Source: Coprinellus micaceus
Taxonomy: Eukaryota; Basidiomycota; Agaricomycetes; Agaricales; Psathyrellaceae
Direction of reading: 5' to 3'
Length of the DNA: 64,000 nucleotides
Assembly: GCA_951394405.1 (NCBI GenBank)
Contig: OX596343.1
Span: 2,356,001-2,420,000 of the forward strand
A model generated the notes under the pieces. The model did not search any database. It saw nothing but the letters and a program-made list of their open reading frames with translations, and was not told the DNA's origin. A program made the translations under genes and the position numbers. Below are positions 23,455 through 33,540 of this stretch, piece by piece. Within the stretch, counting starts at the first letter, position 1; every line of letters starts with the position of its first letter.

Positions 23455-23771
23455 TAGTGATAACCAAGGATAAGGATATCCCTGAGGATAAAGGATAAAA
23501 TCCGTCGAGGATAGGATAAGGATTGAGATTCTCCTATCCGTGGAATTTAAAACGCGCCCAAAAACATCCAAAACGGACCAGAACTGGTGTGGATAGCCTT
23601 GATTTAGTTAAATCTGATGTTTTGGAACATATTTCCATCAGTTCTGACCCAATTCGGACGTTCTTGGGCTCGTTTTGATCGGATAAATCCGCCGGATACG
23701 GATAGGATAGGGCCACGGATCGGATACGGATTGGCACTTTCGTATCCGGGGATTATCCTTGGTGATCACTA
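23455..23771. mobile_element. 317-bp MITE, hAT-like, with empty site in copy A
   Basis: Terminal inverted repeats TAGTGAT(A/C)ACCAAGGATAA are flanked by the 8-bp duplication TCTATATA (23447-23454 and 23772-23779). Copy A has one TCTATATA and no insert at the same place (near 10799), giving a direct empty-site proof of insertion. The interior is full of GGATA/TATCC motifs in both orientations. It has no ORF, so it is non-autonomous. Confidence 0.92.
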
Positions 23772-24567
23772 TCTATATATACTCCACTTCTATGTTGCCC
23801 AATCTATCGCTACCTCGATCTTGGTCGGACTCCGGGTAGAGGACTGCATCACCCAAACCTCTTTCAGAGGCCCCCTGAGCCCTCTCACTCTAACGAAATA
23901 CAATCCATTCCTCCAGGCTCAGCAGTGGTCGTACATCCAGTACGACAGTGCGCGCTACGTAACAGTCCCACGCTTGTCCCTGACGATCCTCGCACTCCGC
24001 AGTAAGCGCCCGCCGCGCCAAGGTGAATGACCTTACCCCTTTATATCCACATCCTCCCAGACGCGCCCGGAACACGTCCAGCCCTCTTCCTCTTCCATTC
24101 GGCGAAGAAGCGACTGAATTCATCCAGGTGGACCCGATTTCCAGACGCGTCGAGGGGAATTGCGATCCCTCTGATCCCGCTCAATACGAGCCTCCCGATC
24201 AAGACAATTACATACACCTACGACTATAAATACAAGGGGGGTTAGATGGAGATTGAACCCTTTCGTGGTCCTCACCCACTCGGGGAGGAGTGCGGCTGAC
24301 GATCTCATTTGCCTGCGCGGGAGCACAGTTCTCATCGGCGATCTGCACCCGTGTCACCGCAGTAGTTTGTGGTGGTTGAAGTTGATAAAAGGAAGGAGGT
24401 TGAGCCAACCTCCAACCTCCAGGGAGCTGGAAGGTGCCTTCGTGAGTGCCACGATCTTCTATTTGGCGAGTGCTGAACCTTTCCTCTAGGCGGGACTGCT
24501 AGTCAGCCGGTTCGAATCGTTCTTCGTCGGATACCAGATTCGACTCGCAATCTAGACTCGCGAACCA

Positions 24568-24574
24568 TATAAAA
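24568..24574 (+). promoter_or_regulatory. TATA box of glycosidase-like gene, copy B
   Basis: TATAAAA lies 70 nt upstream of the ATG at 24644, in sequence matching the copy A promoter. Confidence 0.6.
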
Positions 24575-25164
24575 GACACACTCGCCTAGCAGGACCTAGC
24601 TTTTCGCGAAACCGCCCTACCTCCAAACCTCTATACCTTTACGATGCGATACCCCATGTCCATTGCGACCCGATGCGCCCTCCTGTTACCCCTCATCTTC
24701 TCCCTCCTCGTTCCCTTTACCAAGTCTTCAATGCTCTCCGCACGCCAATCCTGCTCCTTCAACGCGACGTCCCTCGATCCCGGATTCCCAATATCCAATA
24801 TCATAACCCTCGCGACATCCCTCCCCGCATACTCCTGGGAATTCGGAACGGCCATAACGGCACTCATCGACCTCTACACACCCAACACCTCCGCCTTCAC
24901 CGCTCCCTCTCTCTCCCCAGCCCCTTCACTCTCCGTCGCCTCTGTGCCCGCACTCCAGTTCGCCCGACAGCATATCACACTCGATGGCCTCGGGGGCATC
25001 GACGGTCTATCCCAATCTGACGGCGCAGTAGGTGACCCAGCGAGTTTGGGTGTAGGCGCGATCCTGCTGGGGACGGGGGACTGGAGCAACGTCGAAGGGA
25101 TATACGATGGGGGCACAGAAATGAAAGCTCGGTACTGGGACGCTGCAGGCGCACAACTCAAGTA

Positions 25165-25169
25165 CCTCC
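25165..25169 (+). repeat. Target-site duplication of the copia element (left)
   Basis: CCTCC here is repeated at 30844-30848. The uninterrupted site in copy A (13062-13066) has a single CCTCC. Confidence 0.85.
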
Positions 25170-25552
25170 TGTTGGAAGACAATGCTCATGTCAACTCTAT
25201 CTCTACAAAGAATACCTCTATTTTGAACGTTTTACTTATCTTCTATTGTTCTACAGAGAACAACAACCACCTTGTATTATTCCTATTATACTCGCACTTA
25301 TTGTTCTCTTATCTCCACCTTATCTCCATTCACTGCTATTGTTCTCTACTTATGGAACGTCTATTGTTCTTTCTTATTGTTCCGCATATAGGTTATCTAT
25401 TGTTCTCCACAGTATATAGTCCACACTGTAAGTGGGTGAGTCCCCATCGAACTCTCCCCACTTACAGGTGCGTACCTTGTATACCCTACTTACTTTCAAT
25501 CTAACATCGAACTCTCCCCACTTACAGTGGGTCATACTTGCATCGTTCTACA
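25170..25552 (+). repeat. 5' LTR
   Basis: TG...CA-bounded, 383 bp. Near its 3' end a CTGTAAGTGGG motif is followed by two copies of a 23-bp unit (about 25446-25468 and 25507-25529) that end in the complement CCCACTTACAG, so stem-loops can form. Confidence 0.93.
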
Positions 25553-25566
25553 AGTTATGAGCCCCG
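25553..25566 (+). promoter_or_regulatory. Primer-binding site (initiator tRNA-Met anticodon-arm type)
   Basis: Directly after the LTR, AGTTATGAGCCCC is complementary to GGGGCTCATAACT, which fits the CAT anticodon loop and stem of tRNA-Met rather than a tRNA 3' end. Drosophila copia is known to prime from such a half-tRNA. The tRNA match is from memory of the consensus. Confidence 0.55.
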
Positions 25567-25636
25567 GGCTCCTCTGATCACGCCATCCGTTATCAGACAC
25601 CGCGGTAACCGCTCCACTGCCCCTCGATCGCCCATC

Positions 25637-28600
25637 ATGCTCACGGCCTACACTGTGCAGCAGTGGAAGTTCACTGTCGAGAACAAGGCCTTCGACCTCA
25701 ACGCCTACGGCATCCTCACTGGGGAAGAGAAAAAACCTGGGAGCAATGCCGACGACAAGGTCAAGTCCGACTATGCCAGTCGCCGCTCCAAGCTCATCGG
25801 CTACGTCCGGTCTACTCTCGACCACTCCCAACTCGAGACCGTCCTCTCTGGCATCCAAGTCACCGACATCGCTGCTATCTGGGAGAAGCTCTTGGAAACC
25901 TACCAGCCCAAGACTTCTGGCTCTCGCATCAGTGTCCTTCAGGAGATGATGGCACTTCGAATGAGGTCCTCGGGTTTCGAGAAGGAGACCTACTCCGACT
26001 TCGGATCGCGTTGCATGGCGCACGCCTCACGTCTCACTGCGCTCCTCCCGCAAGGAGCAGAATACCTTCCAGAGACAACACAGACCGTCACCATCTCCTC
26101 CCAAACGACATCGGACGGAGCAACAACGACGATTCAATCCACCAGTCGGGGAGCATACGAACTCCTTACGCCCTCTGCTTTCGAGGAAGGATACACGGCT
26201 GCTCATCTCGCACGCGATCTTGCGATCAGCATGATCCCCATTGGTCTTGGCAAGGATGACACCATCCTCCGCAATACGCTCAACCACATCTCCACTGGGG
26301 ACGACAATCCCCTTGAAGTCCTCGATCACCTTCGCAAGGCCGACTCCCTCGCTCGCAACACTCAGCTTGCTGAGGGGACGTCCGCCGCTCTTCAGGTAGC
26401 TACAGCTGCCCCGAAGAAGAAGGCGAAGTACAGGTGCAAGGTCCACGGTTGGCAGAACACGCACGAGGACAAGGACTGCCGTGTCCAGAACTCCCAGAAG
26501 GCCAAGATCGCTGAGACACCTACCACAGCAGCGACTGCTGAGGAGAGCGTCATGATGGCCAGTGTTGCCCACATCGCAAGTCCCCTTATCCGTCGAGCTC
26601 GTAACAACCCCACTAATACTTCCTGGAACCCAGACTCAGGTGCAACCTCACATATGACACCCAATCGCAAATGGATCCGTAACATGGTTGCGGTGAAAAT
26701 TGCTGTGTCTCTCGCCAACAACGAGATCGTCTGGGCTACAGGAAAGGGGGAAGTACGTTTCACGCCTCGTATATATGGAAAAGTTGGTCAGACTGTGATA
26801 TTCAACGATGTACTTTATGTTCCCGCACTTCGCAATAACCTATTCTCGATCCTCTCCGTTGTTAAGAAGAGCAAAATGCGCGTCGTAATTGAAGGAGACT
26901 CGCTTGACTTCTTCAAGAATGGCGAGCTACTCCTGACAGCTACCATCAATGGAACTGTTGGCTCTCTCAATGGGACAACGCTCGAAAACACGGAAACGGA
27001 GGCAGCCTACATCTCCAAGATCGAGAAGGAACTATTACATCAGAGGTTAGGGCACATTGGGAAGGATCGTCTGGAGACGCTTATGCGCCAAGACTTGGCC
27101 ACTGGCATCCTGGTGAAAGAGGGCACGGAACTCAACGACACCTGCGAACACTGCATCGCAGGGAAGCAACATCGGGATCCATTCCCAAAACTATCAGCGA
27201 ATCGCTCAACAGAGCTCCTTGGACGGATTCACTCGGACCTCCATGGACCCCTCGCTGTACAGACACCAATCGGCTATCGATACTGGATCACATTCATTGA
27301 TGACCACTCACGGTTCAAGGAGGTCGCCCTCCTGAAACACAAGAGTGACGCATTCCAAGCCTTCAAAGACTTTGTTGCCAAGAGTGAGCGAAAGCTCGGC
27401 ACAAAGGTCAAGGAACTTCGTGATGACAAAGGAGGGGAATACATGGGGAACGACTTCATTCAATGGTGCAAGGGACTTGGTATCGCACGGCAACACACAG
27501 TTAAAGCCACACCTCAACAGAACGGTGTCAGCGAACGACTCAATCGCACGCTAACTGAAGGGGTCATTGCCATGCTCAACCAAGCACGCCTTCCCATGAT
27601 GTTCTGGGGTGCAGCTGTACTCTATTACACAGACATCCTGAATGCGACCCCATCCTCTACATTATCGAATACTACCTCCTATGAAGTCTGGCATAAAGCA
27701 AAGCCCGATCTGTCCATGCACCGAGTATTTGGCTGCCGCGTATACGTCCATGTATTGCGCAAGGACCGCAAGAACCTCCAGTCACACACGGAGCCTTGTG
27801 TCTTTATCGGCTTTGAACCAGGCTACAAAGGCTGGAAATGCTACAATCCAGTGACGAAGAAGATCACCATATCCCGGGATGTTATCTTCGCTGAAGGCAC
27901 CTTCCCTGGTCTCTCGACCGTAGGGAACGAACAGGCATACACGCCTATAGGCATTAGGGACATCTGGCCAGACGCCGATCTCGAACCGGAGAATCCACCT
28001 CTTGCACCACCTCATGCTCCCATCCCGCCACCACCGCCTCCCCATGACCATCCAGATGATGGATCAGACGAGAGCGACAATGATGACGATGGAGACCAAG
28101 CAGCACCTCGGACTCCCGAGCGACCTCCTAAAACTGAGCCTAAGACGCCAGCCACACAGCAACCGTCTGTCCATCCGTCAATTCCACCTACTCCTACGAA
28201 AAGGGATCCCTCATCTACTCCCTCAACGAAACAGCTGCTACCAATACCTGCCTTGTTCCCAGGGCTCCCTGCACCAGCTGAGGACGGACCCATGTTCCCA
28301 GAACTACCTCCTCCAGCACCAGTCGCACCTCCAGCACCTGCCCAGAAACGCACCCGGCCACCTCCCCCTCCCCCTCGCGAATCAATCCCTCGCAAGGCGA
28401 AAGTTCCGAAAGCTCCACCGCTAGTAGCACAAAGCTCCCGGCCCGTACGGAAAACGGCAACGACCGCCAAGGACTACCAACTCGCGAGTGGAAAAGGGAG
28501 ACGCGGTACAATTCCAGTGGCCAGGCGTGAAGGGGGTGAACAGGTAGCAGATCGAGGGGGTGCACAGAGAAACAATCAGCTACCCGAAACAGAGGATGAG

Positions 28601-30433
28601 GATGAGGATGAAGATGACGATGAAGACGACGAACCTGTACAACCCATTGCAGCTGAGGACTTTGACCTTGACGACGAACCTGTAGACATGGAAGATGCAC
28701 TACGTGCCACCAGTATACTTGATTCTCTCATCAGTCTATACCACGTCCCCCTGGAAGAGACCCTGACTCTCAACCAAGGCATGGAAATGGCATTCTACAT
28801 GGCACAGGACAAAGCACTAGGAGCGGCTACACGCCGTCCAGGAGATGCGCCTCGGACACACTGGGAAGCCTTTGCAGGACCAGATGGCGAACACTGGCAG
28901 ACCGCAGCACAGGTTGAGATTGACGCCCTAACCACCAATGGCACTTGGGAACTAGTTGAACTACCAGAGGGACGAAAGGTCGTCGGATCACGATGGGTCT
29001 TCCTCATCAAACGAAAGGCAGATGGCACAATTGACCGCTACAAGGCTCGACTTGTTGCCAAGGGATACTCCCAAATGCCTGGAGTAGACTACGATCAGAC
29101 ATGGGCACCTGCATCTCGTCTCACATCAATTCGCGCGATCTTCGCCCAAGCCGCCATGGAAGGACACTTCATCGAGACCATTGACGTCGACAATGCCTAC
29201 CTCAACGGAACAATCGAGGAGCAATACGAAGTCTACATGGAGCAAGCGCCAGGGTTTGAGATCAAGAATCCAGACTCAAAGGGACGGAGATGGGTGTGCC
29301 GGCTGAAGAAAGGTTTATATGGCTTGAAACAGAGCGGACGACTATGGTACCAAAAGCTAGCATCAGAACTTGAAGCGATCGGATTCACCCAAATAAAATC
29401 TGACCCAGCTATCTATGTCTGGGAGTTGGATGGGACCCGTATTGTTGTACCAGTCTTCATTGACGACATCACCATAACCTCGAAAAGCCAAGAAAAGATC
29501 CAATGGCTCAAGGACTCCCTTGCCAAGGTCTTCAAGATCAAGGATCTCGGACCCACCTCGTACCTGCTTGGAATCAAGGTTGACTACGACCGCGAGAACC
29601 GAGTCATGCGCCTATCCCAGACCCAATACATCCTCGACATGCTTGCACGATTCAAGATGGAGGACTGCTACCCAGTAGGAACTCCAATGGATCCAGGAAG
29701 CGGTGCTACCCTCACCAAGTACATTCCAAACAAGGCTGACGATGAGATGATGAAGAACGTCCCATACATGAATGCCATCGGCGCCCTGATATACCTTATG
29801 ATTGCGACACGCCCCGACATCGCCTACGCTGTTGCCAAACTGGCCCAATACAACTCCAACCCCGGACCTATGCATTGGAAAGCAGTCAAGCACCTATTCC
29901 GTTACCTCAAGGGAACCAAAGATCTGAAGCTCACCTATCGTAACAATGGTAGCAAGATGTCTTCGGAACTCTTCCAAGCATACAGCGATGCAGATCATGC
30001 TGGGTGCCTTGACACGCGACGATCCACATCTGGATTTGTCATTAAAATGGGATCAGGAGCAGTTAGTTGGTCGGCAAAGAAGCAATCAACGGTGGCAGAC
30101 TCCTCAACAGAGGCAGAGTATGTCTCCGCATCGAGCGCTGGAAGGGACATCATCTGGATGCGCACACTCCTGAAGGAACTTGGTCACGACGTCTCTACTC
30201 CCTCACCACTCATGGTCGACAACCAATCTGCACTCAAGGTTCTCCGGAACCCAGAACTCCACAGCCGAATGAAGCACATCGATATAAAGATGCATTGGAT
30301 TCGGGATGCTATCAAGCGAGGCGACATTACTGTTCACTTTTTATCTACTACCGATATGATCGCCGATATATTTACTAAACCTTTACCCAAACCTGCCGTT
30401 GAACGTCATCGACTCGCTCTTGGACTCGAGTAA
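25637..30433 (+). CDS. Copia Gag-Pol polyprotein (1598 aa, intact frame)
   Basis: The first ATG in the open frame is 25637. Domains in order: Gag (residues about 1-260) with a Cys/His cluster CKVHGWQNTHEDKDC from residue 267; aspartic protease with DSGA (D333); GAG-pre-integrase HQRLGHIGKDRL and CEHC; integrase core with D534, D597 and E633, the last two 35 residues apart as in DDE integrases; a Pro-rich and then acidic (Glu/Asp) linker; reverse transcriptase with FIDDI (D1276, D1277) replacing the usual YVDD; RNase H starting SDADHAG (D1451), ending in STEAEY. No stop or frameshift interrupts it, so all enzymes may be functional. It copies the element's RNA into DNA in virus-like particles and inserts it. 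Confidence 0.95.
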   Translation: MLTAYTVQQWKFTVENKAFDLNAYGILTGEEKKPGSNADDKVKSDYASRRSKLIGYVRSTLDHSQLETVLSGIQVTDIAAIWEKLLETYQPKTSGSRISVLQEMMALRMRSSGFEKETYSDFGSRCMAHASRLTALLPQGAEYLPETTQTVTISSQTTSDGATTTIQSTSRGAYELLTPSAFEEGYTAAHLARDLAISMIPIGLGKDDTILRNTLNHISTGDDNPLEVLDHLRKADSLARNTQLAEGTSAALQVATAAPKKKAKYRCKVHGWQNTHEDKDCRVQNSQKAKIAETPTTAATAEESVMMASVAHIASPLIRRARNNPTNTSWNPDSGATSHMTPNRKWIRNMVAVKIAVSLANNEIVWATGKGEVRFTPRIYGKVGQTVIFNDVLYVPALRNNLFSILSVVKKSKMRVVIEGDSLDFFKNGELLLTATINGTVGSLNGTTLENTETEAAYISKIEKELLHQRLGHIGKDRLETLMRQDLATGILVKEGTELNDTCEHCIAGKQHRDPFPKLSANRSTELLGRIHSDLHGPLAVQTPIGYRYWITFIDDHSRFKEVALLKHKSDAFQAFKDFVAKSERKLGTKVKELRDDKGGEYMGNDFIQWCKGLGIARQHTVKATPQQNGVSERLNRTLTEGVIAMLNQARLPMMFWGAAVLYYTDILNATPSSTLSNTTSYEVWHKAKPDLSMHRVFGCRVYVHVLRKDRKNLQSHTEPCVFIGFEPGYKGWKCYNPVTKKITISRDVIFAEGTFPGLSTVGNEQAYTPIGIRDIWPDADLEPENPPLAPPHAPIPPPPPPHDHPDDGSDESDNDDDGDQAAPRTPERPPKTEPKTPATQQPSVHPSIPPTPTKRDPSSTPSTKQLLPIPALFPGLPAPAEDGPMFPELPPPAPVAPPAPAQKRTRPPPPPPRESIPRKAKVPKAPPLVAQSSRPVRKTATTAKDYQLASGKGRRGTIPVARREGGEQVADRGGAQRNNQLPETEDEDEDEDDDEDDEPVQPIAAEDFDLDDEPVDMEDALRATSILDSLISLYHVPLEETLTLNQGMEMAFYMAQDKALGAATRRPGDAPRTHWEAFAGPDGEHWQTAAQVEIDALTTNGTWELVELPEGRKVVGSRWVFLIKRKADGTIDRYKARLVAKGYSQMPGVDYDQTWAPASRLTSIRAIFAQAAMEGHFIETIDVDNAYLNGTIEEQYEVYMEQAPGFEIKNPDSKGRRWVCRLKKGLYGLKQSGRLWYQKLASELEAIGFTQIKSDPAIYVWELDGTRIVVPVFIDDITITSKSQEKIQWLKDSLAKVFKIKDLGPTSYLLGIKVDYDRENRVMRLSQTQYILDMLARFKMEDCYPVGTPMDPGSGATLTKYIPNKADDEMMKNVPYMNAIGALIYLMIATRPDIAYAVAKLAQYNSNPGPMHWKAVKHLFRYLKGTKDLKLTYRNNGSKMSSELFQAYSDADHAGCLDTRRSTSGFVIKMGSGAVSWSAKKQSTVADSSTEAEYVSASSAGRDIIWMRTLLKELGHDVSTPSPLMVDNQSALKVLRNPELHSRMKHIDIKMHWIRDAIKRGDITVHFLSTTDMIADIFTKPLPKPAVERHRLALGLE

Positions 30434-30450
30434 ATACAGAGACATTACAT

Positions 30451-30460
30451 TGAGGGGGTG
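30451..30460 (+). promoter_or_regulatory. Polypurine tract
   Basis: TGAGGGGGTG abuts the 3' LTR. This is the expected plus-strand priming site. Confidence 0.75.
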
Positions 30461-30843
30461 TGTTGGAAGACAATGCTCATGTCAACTCTATCTCTACAAA
30501 GAATACCTCTATTTTGAACGTTTTACTTATCTTCTATTGTTCTACAGAGAACAACAACCACCTTGTATTATTCCTATTATACTCGCACTTATTGTTCTCT
30601 TATCTCCACCTTATCTCCATTCACTGCTATTGTTCTCTACTTATGGAACGTCTATTGTTCTTTCTTATTGTTCCGCATATAGGTTATCTATTGTTCTCCA
30701 CAGTATATAGTCCACACTGTAAGTGGGTGAGTCCCCATCGAACTCTCCCCACTTACAGGTGCGTACCTTGTATACCCTACTTACTTTCAATCTAACATCG
30801 AACTCTCCCCACTTACAGTGGGTCATACTTGCATCGTTCTACA
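30461..30843 (+). repeat. 3' LTR
   Basis: 383 bp, read as identical to the 5' LTR. Followed by the CCTCC target duplicate at 30844-30848. Confidence 0.93.
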
Positions 30844-32261
30844 CCTCCTCACTGGGGCGCCGCGCTACACCAACGGGGCGATAAGCCAACGCGTCGAAGG
30901 CCCGGAGCTCTGGGCGGACTTTATGTCCATGGTGCCCCCGTTCGTCGCGTATTTTGCTGTGGCGACGAATAATGGGAGTTTGCTTCAAGAATCTGTGCGC
31001 CAGTGTGCGTTGTATAGGGATGTGTTGCAGGTGGTGCCGGGGGATGGGAGTGGGAGGGGGCTGTGGAGGCATATTGTGGGACCGTATAGTCCGGATGCGG
31101 GGTTGTGGAGTACGGGGAATGCGTGGGCGGCGGCGGGGATGGCGAGGGTGCTGGGAACGGTTATAAGAGCACCGAGCGCGATGTTCGACGGCGTGACGAG
31201 TTCGAGCACGGACTCGAACGCGGCGCTGGAAAAGAGGGGTCAGAAGTGTACCTTGAAGAGAAGGGGATCGAGTCTGACGAGGAGAGACGCTGCTCAAAAG
31301 GAGGATGGGTACTTGATGAAGAGACTTAAGAGTTGGTGGGAGAGGAAGCCCGAGGCTCCTAGGTCGGAGGGGAAGAGGAGAAGACAAGCTGTGGATGCGG
31401 TGGAAGACCTCGTGGGTGGTGTTGTGGACCTAACGACAGACGACAACGACGGGTATAGCGCCTGGCTATCCAGCTCCTCGGGCTCCCAAACTCGAACACG
31501 CACGCAACTCATTTCACTCCTCACATCCTTCATCCAAGAAATCCTCTCCGCCATCGTCGACACCGCCTCCCTCGATAACGGGCTCGTTCGGAACTACGTC
31601 GACAATGTCTCCAACACCGACGGTCGAGGCTTTGGCGAGGTATCCGGTAGTGCACTCCTCGCCAGCGTGATGTACCGCATGGCCGTCATTGCCCCAAATA
31701 CCTTCGGGGAGAAGTATATTGGGTGGGCAGAGAATTTTCGGTATACGCTGGGAAGGTGGAGTGGGGAGGGGTATGTGCATGTTACGAGTAATGGGACGGT
31801 GACACCCACGGTGAACCCGTATGGATGGGGTGACACGCAGCCGTGGACGAGGGGGAGTCCGGAGGGGCAGGCGTTTGTGGTGTTGATGTATGCTGCGTGG
31901 AGGGATTGTGTGAGTGCAGGTGTTTGTGAGGCGGATTAAACTCCTTGCCCGTGCAGGAGATGCGTGCAGGGGTTGTGTACCGCGATAGGCGGTTGTATGG
32001 CATCGACCTTGACTTCTGCTGGAGTAGCAGTGGTTACTACGACATTCAAGCCAGGGAGAACGAAACAAAGATAGAGTAGACATTGTACCTATAATGGCAG
32101 CGAATAGTTCACGACATTCGTGATATAGTGAACAGAAATGATAAGCTCAGTAGTGAAAGAACTGCAACCCTACGCGAATCGCCAGAATAGGGGTAAACGG
32201 TGAAGCGCTCAACGATCGACATAATGCGGCCAATTGGGATGTCATGTAGAGCTCCCCCGGT

Positions 32262-32780
32262 TCAGACCCGTAGCTTCCCGTACTCGAGGATCCGATGGCG
32301 AAGGTTCGACGAGATAGGATTGAACGAGGTGGAGGTTTGGGACAAGAGGCGTTCAATCTCCGATTTCGGGCGCTCAGAATATTCCCACAACGAGCGCTTG
32401 TTCAAGAGAAGGGCAACTGTGCGTCTGCTTCACGAAGGTTGGCATTCTCGCCAAAAGAAGAAACAACCAGGTCAATCTGGTGGTGTATGGTATGGAAGGA
32501 TATGCACGATATCATGAGTAAGGTCCAAGTTCCGAGGAGTCTACATAAGGAAGCTAAATCCAGGTAGAAGAGGTATGAGCACCGTGAATCAGGGTATAAA
32601 CGAGAACACGGGTAGCGGAGAGGTGCCGGAATTCGGGAGAAGTGTGGAGGAACGGTGAGGGTGTTCTGTAAGTCGCACGTAGCACCCTGTAAGTATAAGC
32701 AATGCCAATTTTCGGGTCCATTCCGAAAAGTAGGTCGCGAGCGAGCTGTGCGGAATACAAGGCAAGAGCCTAAGCCACTC
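32262..32780 (-). CDS. Possible multi-exon orphan gene, model unresolved
   Basis: Minus-strand frames look protein-like in pieces: LARDLLFGMDPKIGIAYTY, then FLHTSPEFRHLSATRVLVYT, and a last exon reading LLNKRSLWEYSERPKSEIER to a stop at 32264-32262. GT/AG signals separate them, but I could not join all pieces in one phase. The region could be a small intron-rich gene or a decaying one. No family is recognised. Confidence 0.3.
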
Positions 32781-32805
32781 ACGGCTTGACTTGTATCCGT
32801 TAGTT

Positions 32806-33333
32806 TCAGAGCCTAGTGTAGTGTCCTATGTCCGCAGCAGAGTCTCTCTGAAAAACTCCCCAATACCTGACGCCCCTCGAGTCGTACCAACGGTAAACCT
32901 CCGTCCAAGTCCCATCCCTCATATAGCTCTGTAGCAACACCCTAAACCCCAACACCCTTCCGTTCGAGTTCCCATTAACCCACGAAGACATCTCCTCTCT
33001 GAATCTGATCGTCATTTGTGTCCTGGCCTGCGCGAGAACGACTGCGCTATGGGTGACCTGGTTGAATCGCTCAAAGGTGATTAAGAACCAGAACCCTCCA
33101 GACCCGACCGTCGCTGAGATTCGGAAGGAAGGGACGCCGCGAGCTTGGGCGGCGGAGACCCATTCTAAGGTCTCGGAGCAGAAAACCAATGTTAAGTCGG
33201 ATAGGTTTGCGATTGCGTCGTGGAATTCGACGTGGGGAATAAGGAGCGAAAGGGCTAGCTCTGGGAGAGGAAGCTCGGGTAAGGAACCAAAGGCAGTCCC
33301 CGAGCCTCGGCGGGGAAGTGAAGTTGTTGCCAT
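32806..33333 (-). CDS. Small orphan protein, divergent paralogue 1 (175 aa)
   Basis: Single exon. The frame is open to an ATG at 33540, but a TATAAATA box at 33477-33484 lies inside that extension, so I prefer the ATG at 33333 (MATTSLPRRGSG), giving 175 residues. The core reads LLIPHVEFHDAIANLSDLTLVF, a short loop, then FRISATV, FLITFERFN and VLGFRVLLQSYMRDGTW. It aligns by eye with the 180-residue protein at 34473-35015: a helix after (H/T)xxIAxLxDL, an (F)R-beta-strand block, an Arg-rich helix (FREEMSSWV), then LGFR-LL-S. No known family or targeting signal is seen. The two genes point away from each other. Confidence 0.55.
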   Translation of the reverse strand: MATTSLPRRGSGTAFGSLPELPLPELALSLLIPHVEFHDAIANLSDLTLVFCSETLEWVSAAQARGVPSFRISATVGSGGFWFLITFERFNQVTHSAVVLAQARTQMTIRFREEMSSWVNGNSNGRVLGFRVLLQSYMRDGTWTEVYRWYDSRGVRYWGVFQRDSAADIGHYTRL

Positions 33334-33476
33334 CGTATGGAGTGTCTTGAAGGCGCGTCGAGCTGGAGTGATGTGCTTGCAACCGTCGCAGAGTGAAGCC
33401 AGAGGCCGTAGTGCTTGAAAGGTAGGATGAGGAGGGACTGCGTTGATTGAGGATATGGGGTAGGCTACTGGCTCTG

Positions 33477-33484
33477 TATAAATA
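33477..33484 (-). promoter_or_regulatory. TATA box of paralogue 1
   Basis: TATAAATA (TATTTATA on the minus strand) lies about 144 nt upstream of the preferred ATG at 33333. It decides against the start at 33540. Confidence 0.4.
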
Positions 33485-33540
33485 GTCGTTTCTGCATGCA
33501 TGCTAACGCTCACCCTTTGGCGAGGCAGTACCCGGAGCAT

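Larger units (their letters stand above)
22632..25169 (+). repeat. Segmental duplication, copy B (left part; resumes at 30849)
   Basis: This matches copy A from 9992, interrupted by the MITE at 23455-23771 and by the LTR element at 25170-30843. The match continues to about 31166. Copy B then carries the full 3' part of the glycosidase gene that copy A lacks, so copy B is the likelier parent locus. Confidence 0.85.
25170..30843 (+). mobile_element. Complete Ty1/copia LTR retrotransposon (5674 bp)
   Basis: Two 383-bp LTRs starting TGTTGG and ending CTACA flank a primer-binding site, one long gag-pol frame and a purine tract. The 5-bp duplication CCTCC borders the element. Read side by side, the two LTRs show no difference, indicating a recent insertion. 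The gene order protease-integrase-RT-RNase H is that of Ty1/copia. It lies in the same orientation as the gene it interrupts. Confidence 0.95.
24644..31939 (+). pseudogene. Six-hairpin glycosidase-like gene, copy B, split by a copia element
   Basis: The coding parts are 24644-25169 and 30849-31939. With the element and one target duplicate set aside they total 1617 nt in one frame, so before insertion the gene had no introns and encoded 538 residues. It has a signal peptide, and its blocks resemble the (alpha/alpha)6-barrel GH88/GH105 families, which act on unsaturated pectin-derived saccharides: YWDAAGAQLKYLL, WADFMSMVPPFVAYF, LWSTGNAWAAAGMARVL, then NPYGWGDTQPWTRGSPEGQA near the end. A charged, Lys/Arg-rich, low-complexity insert sits around 31200-31430. 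Substrate and family number are inferred, not proven. As it stands a transcript would end in the 5' LTR frame, so the gene is almost certainly null. Confidence 0.75.

Noticed and set aside
24644..25504. A 286-codon ORF at copy B as a distinct protein
   Set aside because: Its last 110 codons are read-through into the 5' LTR; it is the broken glycosidase frame, not a separate gene.
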